The position numbers and the translations under genes are program-made. A stretch of DNA of 64,000 nt from NCBI GenBank assembly GCA_900142905.1, contig FSRV01000001.1, positions 1,178,001 to 1,242,000 of the forward strand, in the 5' to 3' direction. The number at the start of each line of letters is the position of its first letter. Position 1 is the first letter of the stretch. Shown one piece after another: positions 63,963 through 64,000 of this stretch. Below the pieces are notes generated by a model. That model was not told the origin of the DNA, searched no databases, and saw nothing but the letters and a program-made list of their open reading frames with translations. Source of the DNA: Burkholderia sp. GAS332. Lineage in GTDB: Bacteria; Pseudomonadota; Gammaproteobacteria; Burkholderiales; Burkholderiaceae.

Positions 63963-64000
63963 ATGGCAGTTCAACAAAATAAGAAGTCGCCGTCGAAGCG
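63963..64000 (+). CDS. rpmF: 50S ribosomal protein L32, 3' truncated by the window edge
   Basis: The first 12 codons read MAVQQNKKSPSK, the usual L32 N terminus. TAGGAG stands 6 bases upstream of ATG 63963. It follows yceD by 101 bases, the conserved yceD-rpmF order that leads into plsX and the fab genes. Confidence 0.93.
   Translation, partial: MAVQQNKKSPSK

Overview
The window is high-GC, densely coded betaproteobacterial chromosome. The gene content (trmD-rplS, rne/rluC, maf-yceD-rpmF, moaA-mobA-moeA, a tandem tRNA-Asn pair, fumC, and a FecR-type protein with a PQ-rich tail) and the compact GCCCG...CGGGC terminators suggest Burkholderiaceae, most likely Paraburkholderia or Burkholderia chromosome 1. 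The genus is an inference from gene order and protein style; no search was run.

Layout. 1-3070: translation and small-metabolism genes (trmD 3' part, rplS, a Nudix hydrolase, a CobD/CbiB-family membrane protein). 3219-5767 (-): a DUF2007/zinc-ribbon protein, rsgA and an M48 protease. 5924-9520: orn, mog, darP/yjgA and pmbA. 9721-10221: folA. 10425-20312 is the accessory cassette of the window. 20487-21458: thyA. 21585-28611: a FecR-domain protein, an ArsR-type regulator, a tiny lipoprotein, an MFS transporter, a GlxA-type regulator and a thioesterase. 28791-38697: fumC, a phospholipase D family lipoprotein, a PanS-type symporter, a MATE pump, an S4 protein, a small secreted protein and a UvrD-type helicase. 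38825-45179: an unknown protein, azlD/azlC with an AraC regulator, creA, two tRNA-Asn genes, fdxA and pncB. 45361-50924: lutC, an antiporter, a 2-hydroxyacid dehydrogenase, rmuC and a GNAT enzyme. 51037-57675: molybdopterin genes and rne. 58408-64000: rluC, a HAD phosphatase, a Rieske protein, sppA, an rsmI-like gene, maf, yceD and the start of rpmF.

The most interesting region lies between folA and thyA. Seven consecutive minus-strand genes (18381 down to 12057) all encode exported proteins, and together they look like a functional-amyloid (Fap-type) secretion system. There are two small exported proteins of unknown role; a smaller and a larger protein that each carry three imperfect repeats around a GNIGVNI/SGxxxxNQxAG core (amyloid-subunit-like); a C39-like papain-fold protease (FapD-like); an accessory exported protein; and an outer-membrane beta-barrel with an N-terminal coiled coil (FapF-like). 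The operon is preceded by a near-consensus sigma-54 promoter (18409-18424) and a perfect dyad about 75 bases further upstream. It is bracketed by two closely similar sigma-54 activators with VpsR-like architecture, one at the end of the operon and one divergent. A strong 14-bp hairpin separates the putative major subunit gene from the downstream export genes. The cassette appears to be a self-contained, sigma-54-controlled biofilm or amyloid module placed between two folate-pathway genes. No insertion sequence, prophage, CRISPR array or rRNA gene is visible.
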